A stretch of 64,000 nt of DNA from Inia geoffrensis. Taxonomy: Eukaryota > Chordata > Mammalia > Artiodactyla > Iniidae. The stretch spans positions 4,154,001-4,218,000 of the forward strand of contig CM070911.1 of the NCBI GenBank assembly GCA_036417435.1, written 5' to 3'. A program made the translations under genes and the position numbers. Shown here in pieces: positions 58,926 to 64,000 of this stretch (positions are counted from its first letter, which is position 1; the number at the start of each line of letters is the position of its first letter). The notes beneath the pieces were generated by a model. It was not told the origin of the DNA. It worked only from the letters and a program-made list of their open reading frames with translations, and made no database searches.

Positions 58926-59884
58926 AAAAAACAGATTGCCTTTCTGAAATTAAGAAAAACAGTAACATCGAACTTATTATAATGTGTGCCCTTATTTTTG
59001 GCTCAGAAAGTCTGAAGAACATAGCTGTTCTCCCTGACTCTTCATCATATGATTCCAGCTGTCATCCTGCTCTCTGCTCTCTTGGGAGACAGGTGTCTAC
59101 TGAAGGTGGCACCATCCACCCACTGGTGGGTGCATGACCAGGGTCAGTACAGGTGAGTTCTTTTTCCCTCCACAAAATTCTTTCCCTTCACTAGGTTCAA
59201 CTGATCATATTCTTCATAAAAATACCTAGATATAGTATTTCATTATTTTTGATAGCAACTGAAAACTTGGTAAAAATGTGGTTTTCTCTACTCAAGTAAC
59301 CTGTAAGCATGGTGTTGGTGGCTTGGGCATGAAGGAGAAGAGATGCAGATGCTGAGGAGGAACTAAGGTAGAAGAAAAGCATCCACTATGTCATTCCAGT
59401 AATAGCGACATCACATTTATCATTCTCTCCCCTTGCTCCCCCTTCATTGCAATATGGGATGGGGCTGGGGAATGAGAGGTGGAAACATCGGAGGTGTTAG
59501 GAGAGCTCACCTGCCAGGGGCATCAGGTTTTCACAAACTGAAGCAATCGTGGAACATACACGTTTACAGTAAAATATATCTATCCAGGAAAGGAAGGAAG
59601 TTGACAACCAACCTCCTGGCTGTGCTCACTGCCTGCCGAGCTGCGCCTCGCATGGCTGTGTCCTGAGGACCTAGAGAGCAGAGGATGAATATGAAAAGAT
59701 AATGACCTCATATCCCAAGAAACTAGACTCACATGAGGCGTGGCTCCATAGAGACAGGAGTCACATACCCAGCCTGGAGGCGCTTGGAACCCACCAATAC
59801 CTGAGATAGGCAGAGGCCTGGGGTGGGGACCTTCTTTAGTGTCTTGTTCTCTTCTCTCATGTTCAAGTAGAGCATAGAGAAAGC

Positions 59885-60095
59885 AGTGTGAGCTTGAGTT
59901 ACAGATCTGGACTCAAATAAAACTCTGCGTGGCATTTTGCAAATTGTTTAACCTCTCTGAGGCTCAGTCCCCTATCTGGGAGACAGAGATTAGAAAACTT
60001 TTTTCAAAGTGTTGATGTAAAGTAAAATAGAGAATGTAAGGAACTTAACACAGAGTCTAGACTATTCCAGGTGCTCCAAAATTTTAGTTTCTATC
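59885..60095 (+). mobile_element. MIR SINE, sense
   Basis: Contains 'gagttacagatctggactcaaat' (59896-59918), 'attgtttaacctctctgaggctcagtcccctatctggg' (59943-59980) and a worn 3' end. Confidence 0.75.
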
Positions 60096-60099
60096 CATT

Positions 60100-61500
60100 T
60101 CTCTATCCCTTCCTCTTCCACGAGAACTGGAAACAGAAAAAGTGCAGGTTTTAGCGTTAGAATCTATGATTTTGTGGCTTTTTTTTTTTTTTTTGGTCTG
60201 TTCTCAGAGAGATAGATTAAATCTAAAATTTAGTTCTACTGTATGCTTCCCTAGAAAATAAAACATAAAAAAAAAAAAAAGGTACAGTTTTCTCTTCACA
60301 GGCAACCGAGGGGGAAATATCCATCGAGTTCTCATCTCTGGGAAAATTAGGTAGATCCATGATAGCCCAGAGTGGTCTGGGCTGAAGTGGGATCCTTTTC
60401 TGATTACCCACTGCCCTATTATAAGCCATCATTGATGTTCAAAATGCTGCATCCTGTGAAATAATGACTACATTTCTGGGGTTTCAAAGAAAAATTCAAC
60501 AGCAACAGTCCTGGATATATTGCATCATTTTAAAGGGAAACTGCACTTTTTTTAAGACATTGGTTAAAAAGTACTATTAATTATTTTGGGTTAATCGATT
60601 TACATTAGCTTGAATATATCATATACTAACCTAAATGTTGGTCCTGTTGCCTGATACCATCTCTTTGGTTTTGCCCCTTTTAACTGTATAAACTCTTCAG
60701 CTTTAATATTCATTTCCTGTTTTGCATGTATTTAATATTACAAACCCTACAAAGTCCTCTTTTTAAAAAGAGTGAACATATGAACACATGTATCATTTAT
60801 ATTTATGACTGGATTTTGGGGGGTCACATGCATCATTTTTACTCCCTGCATATCTGGAAGAGGAAAGTGTGACCTATTTCATTCATACACTCAATGTTTT
60901 ATTCATTACTATAAACAACGTTAAAAATGAGTACCTATTGTTTAAATATTGTTTGTTCAATGAAAAAATGCAGTGAAGTGAAAAGCCAAACATCTCTAGA
61001 ACCCAACAGTGTTATAAAGACAAAGCATGTTAAGTATACAAAGAGTGTAGACCTTCTAAAGTTGCCAAGTTCTTCTAGAAATAGTGCACTGTGTACACCT
61101 CTCAAGACCCTAAGTACCACTACTTACTCACCATCCACTTCTTTTATTGTTTCTAACCAGCAAACATCAGAGCTGTCTCGGTAAGAACTCTGGGTAAAGT
61201 TAAAGGTATTTCCCATTATATACTCTGCTTTTCTTCTCACACAAATCTCCAGAAACACAAAAATGCTAGTGTGAACTCTGTGACTTTGAAGTGCTGCCGT
61301 CAGTAGCTATAGGTAGAGCTGTATTTAATAGTTAACCTTGAGTTAATAACTTTAGGTCACTAACCCTTGTGTGAACCATGTTGTTCCAACTGTTTCCACT
61401 TAATAGTTTTCTCTCAAACAAAGGCACATCAGACTGATCGGTATTGTGGGTTAGTATAAGATGTACAAAATAATAAATTGTTTTTGGCATTCGGGGTCTA
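60100..61500. other. Unannotated AT-rich stretch
   Basis: Contains T-run 60179-60194 and A-run 60268-60281; an 85-codon frame at 60927-61184 resembles nothing I know. Confidence 0.4.
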
Positions 61501-61504
61501 GATT

Positions 61505-61595
61505 CACAGTGGTTTTTAAACTTGGTTACCCATCAGAATTACCAAGGCGGTTCCAGTATATAGTCGACTTTGAGGACCATTGATTTAGAGAAAGG
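61505..61595. mobile_element. MER5-like hAT remnant, short
   Basis: 'acagtggtttttaaacttggttacccatcagaattacc' (61507-61544) and the end 'ttgaggaccattgattta' fit the family ends with an internal deletion. Confidence 0.5.
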
Positions 61596-61904
61596 AGGAT
61601 AGAAATAAGCTGGAAAAAACCTTCTACATAGTGGCCCTGGTCATTCATTGCACCACATGAATCCCAAACATGAAGACTGAGATATTTCTTTTAAATAATT
61701 TTCTCTTCTGTATTTTCAGTTTTCCAAAAAATTCCATTTTTAAACTGAACCATAAGTATCACTTTTTTGTCATAAAACTGAATTTGCATTTCCCAAAGGA
61801 ATAGCATGAAAGAATATGGAAAATAGTAGGTAGAACATGAGAAATTAGAAAAGCAAGGAAGATTCTCTTGGATGACTCTTCCTCAATAGACCAAAGTTAA
61901 CCTA

Positions 61905-62285
61905 GACACTGAGGGACATAGAAAACAAACTGATGGTTACCAAAGGGGAAGGGAGGGGAGGGGGATGGATAAATTAGGAGGTTGGGAGTAACATATACAC
62001 ACAACTATATACAAAATAAACAACCAGGACCTACTGTATAGCACAGATAACAGTACTCAGTATCCTGTAATAACCTATAAGGGAAAAGAATCTGTAAAAG
62101 AATATATATTATATTATATTATATTTATTATATTATATTATATTATATTATATTATATTATATTATATTATATTATATTATATTATATTATATTATATAT
62201 GTATGTATAACTGAATCACTTTGCTGTACACCTGAAACCAACACAACGTTGTAAATCAAGTATACGTCAATTAAAACAAAAGGTC
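61905..62285 (+). mobile_element. L1 3' end, sense, with (TATTA)n expansion
   Basis: Contains 'aaacaaactgatggttaccaaaggggaaggg' (61923-61953), 'aaataaacaaccaggacctactgtatagcacag' (62013-62045) and 'ctgaatcactttgctgtacacctgaaacc' (62211-62239), ending in an A-rich tail. It is the complement, in opposite orientation, of the 3' end at 20890-21455. Confidence 0.88.
62104..62200. repeat. (TATTA)n pentanucleotide microsatellite
   Basis: About 18 tandem TATTA units with one or two interruptions near 62122-62131, within an L1 3' UTR. Confidence 0.92.
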
Positions 62286-62432
62286 AGAAGATTAGTGGAA
62301 TCACTGGCCTCACTGAGGACAAATAAGATAAAACAAGTTTAAAAACAAATTAAATTAAGTTGATTAAAATCACATTGAGTCCCTGGTGGCTGTCTCCTGG
62401 CCCCAGAATTCCAGGAAGGAGAAATTCCTGCT

Positions 62433-62449
62433 CCAGCCACAAGGTGGCA
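62433..62449 (+). promoter_or_regulatory. Possible CTCF-like motif
   Basis: CCAGCCACAAGGTGGCA matches the general CCACNAGGTGGCA form of the CTCF core. A single motif match by eye; binding is not shown. Confidence 0.3.
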
Positions 62450-63020
62450 CATGGGCTTTGCATGGAGTCCTCTCAGAGGTCCCAGGAACACCCCTGGCCT
62501 GAGAAGCTGGCAGTTCACTGAAAATTCAAGGAGGCCCCTAGCAAATCCCAGAGTGGGTAAACTGAACAGGGAAACAGAAATCCTACCACTCTGCAAAGCA
62601 GGACTGAGATTTAGAGGACAAGGTCTGAGCATTTTATATTGGGGATTTGGATGCTTTGACAGAAACAACTTCAGTGGAAAGGTAGGGATGGTGCTGGTGG
62701 CCCTGCGATGGGCTCCATCTCAGGCTCATGGTGTATTTAAAGAGAGTAAAAAAAAACAAAAAACAACCAGTTCTAATTTTACTTTTAAAATAATAATAAT
62801 ATTAAGTAAATCTAAGTTTTTTTTTAATTCTTTAAAACTTCATGGAAAAAGAGATTGAATGTTGATTACTTGCCATGTTTTCTCCAAGGATTACATAGTA
62901 ATCAGCACACAACCAAAGTCTGATTAGTATTTGTGCTCGAGTGGAAATAGCACTTGAAATACTACCGAAAAAGAAAGAATGGCAAAGATATAATTTGAGT
63001 TGCCTCAGGAGGGCCTGGGA
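62450..63020. other. Unannotated stretch
   Basis: A 135-codon plus-strand frame (62451-62858) faces a 109-codon frame on the minus strand. Its last third is an AT-rich lysine/phenylalanine run. No domain recognised. Confidence 0.4.
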
Positions 63021-63029
63021 TGTAATAAA

Positions 63030-63255
63030 AGCATAATCTGAATTTTGACCTAAGGTAGATCTGGGTTCATATCCATGCTTGGCCACATACCTTGATCTTG
63101 GACAAGCAATACGATGACTCTGAGTGTTTATTGAGCTTTAGAATGAGGGCTGGAATGTGTAATAATGCTTCTATCTCAGGGTGGATGCAAGGATTAAAGA
63201 AAAGAAGGAGTAACATACATGCCAAATAGTAAGTGCTCAAGAACCAGTAGATACC
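63030..63255 (+). mobile_element. MIR SINE, sense
   Basis: Contains 'gtagatctgggttcatatccatgcttggccacatacc' (63055-63091), 'ggatgcaaggattaaagaaaag' (63182-63203) and 'catgccaaatagtaagtgctcaag' (63218-63241), the full MIR order. Confidence 0.75.
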
Positions 63256-64000
63256 TCCTTTCCAAAATTTCAATCTGAGAAATGCATTCTATGGTGCTAA
63301 ACAACCAATTTTGACTTTGAGGCCAGAGCCATGCAAAATTGTTCTGTGACCTGCAAATAAATTTCCAGATGGTGGGAGTCGCTGGAGCATATGCTCTGAC
63401 CATCTGGCAAGTTCCCATTGTGCCACTGCCAAGTGAGTGTCCCTTTCCTGTGCCTCTGAGAAGCCCTGGGACTTGGATTCACATACATTGCAGAGTAAGT
63501 GCTCCCTGAACACAGTGGAGGTGGGGCATTCTGTGAAAAGTCATGGTGTCCCAGTAGTTTGCCAAGAGTTAACCTGAATCTATCTCACACCAAGCCTCCT
63601 TTAATCTCAAGTCGGAGTGAAATGATTTGACCTGTCAAAAGTATAAATGTTGAGAGTCTGCTATGAATAAAATATACCTTTGATAGTTTCCATCTAATAT
63701 AATGTTACATTCAAGAATTTAGAGGCTCCTGCATAATTCATCATTTTGCAAGTATAAGTGATCACTAATAATATTGCATTGTTATTTATTAACATTTATG
63801 CCCACCACAATTCTATTATGTAGCTAATATAACAGATTGTCCAATTACATATTTAATACTTTAGGTATTTATTACTAATAACTGAGCATATAGGACTTGA
63901 TGCTTGGTGAAGAATGAAGATGAATAAAGAACAAGTCCAGTGAATGTTTTACAGATGGAACGTGCGTTCGGTATTTCGGGAGACATGTCCAGGCAAGATC

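Noticed and set aside
62339..62858. Opposing frames of 135 and 109 codons
   Set aside because: No known domain, and the plus frame runs into AT-rich low complexity.
1..64000. CRISPR arrays, operons, phage or bacterial defence systems
   Set aside because: The sequence is mammalian throughout; no spaced direct-repeat array or prokaryotic gene organisation is present.

Overview
The window reads as nuclear DNA of a cetacean (whale or dolphin), or possibly a close relative. It contains several clean tRNA-derived SINEs of the CHR type that is abundant in cetaceans and related artiodactyls, artiodactyl/cetacean-type L1 3' ends, and the older mammalian layers (MIR, L2, MER5-like hAT elements, MLT1-like LTRs). 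There are no bacterial-style operons, no CRISPR arrays and no rRNA or tRNA genes. I could not recognise any exon of a multi-exon host gene, so the window is either intergenic or lies inside a large intron.

Layout. 1-3.9 kb is non-repetitive sequence without a recognisable gene. 3.95-4.65 kb holds an old L1 3' end. 4.7-6.3 kb holds a decayed retrocopy of a MIA2/cTAGE5-family mRNA. 6.5-8.95 kb appears to be an ancient tandem triplication of a roughly 250 bp AT-rich unit. It was later split by a CHR SINE (6624-6842) and by a complete, very young retrocopy of the HNRNPH3 mRNA on the minus strand (7100-8522). 9.6-11.3 kb is antisense L1 debris in non-collinear order. 13.6 kb and 17.2 kb carry CHR SINEs. 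20.9-21.5 kb is an antisense L1 3' end with a large AT-rich microsatellite. 21.9-22.3 kb is an antisense MLT1-like LTR. 23.7 kb is a MIR interrupted by a 93 bp piece from the 5' end of an L1. 26 kb is a CA-rich block. 31.4 kb and 33.2 kb are SINEs. 34.1-35.8 kb is L2. 37.8 kb is an MLT1-like LTR. 38.17-43.93 kb is a nearly full-length but broken antisense L1. 51-53.8 kb contains MER5-like copies, a CHR SINE and an MLT1-like LTR. 58.5 kb is an L1 3' end, and 61.9-62.3 kb is an L1 3' end carrying a pentanucleotide microsatellite.

The one real protein-coding candidate is the HNRNPH3 retrocopy. It has an uninterrupted 331-codon frame corresponding to the short splice form, a full 5' leader rich in CpG, an AATAAA signal, a poly(A) tail of about 31 nt and a 13 bp target-site duplication. 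Whether it is transcribed cannot be told from sequence. I found no evidence for a new multi-gene system. The most unusual items are the intact retrogene, the interrupted tandem triplication, and the 5'-end-only L1 insertion.
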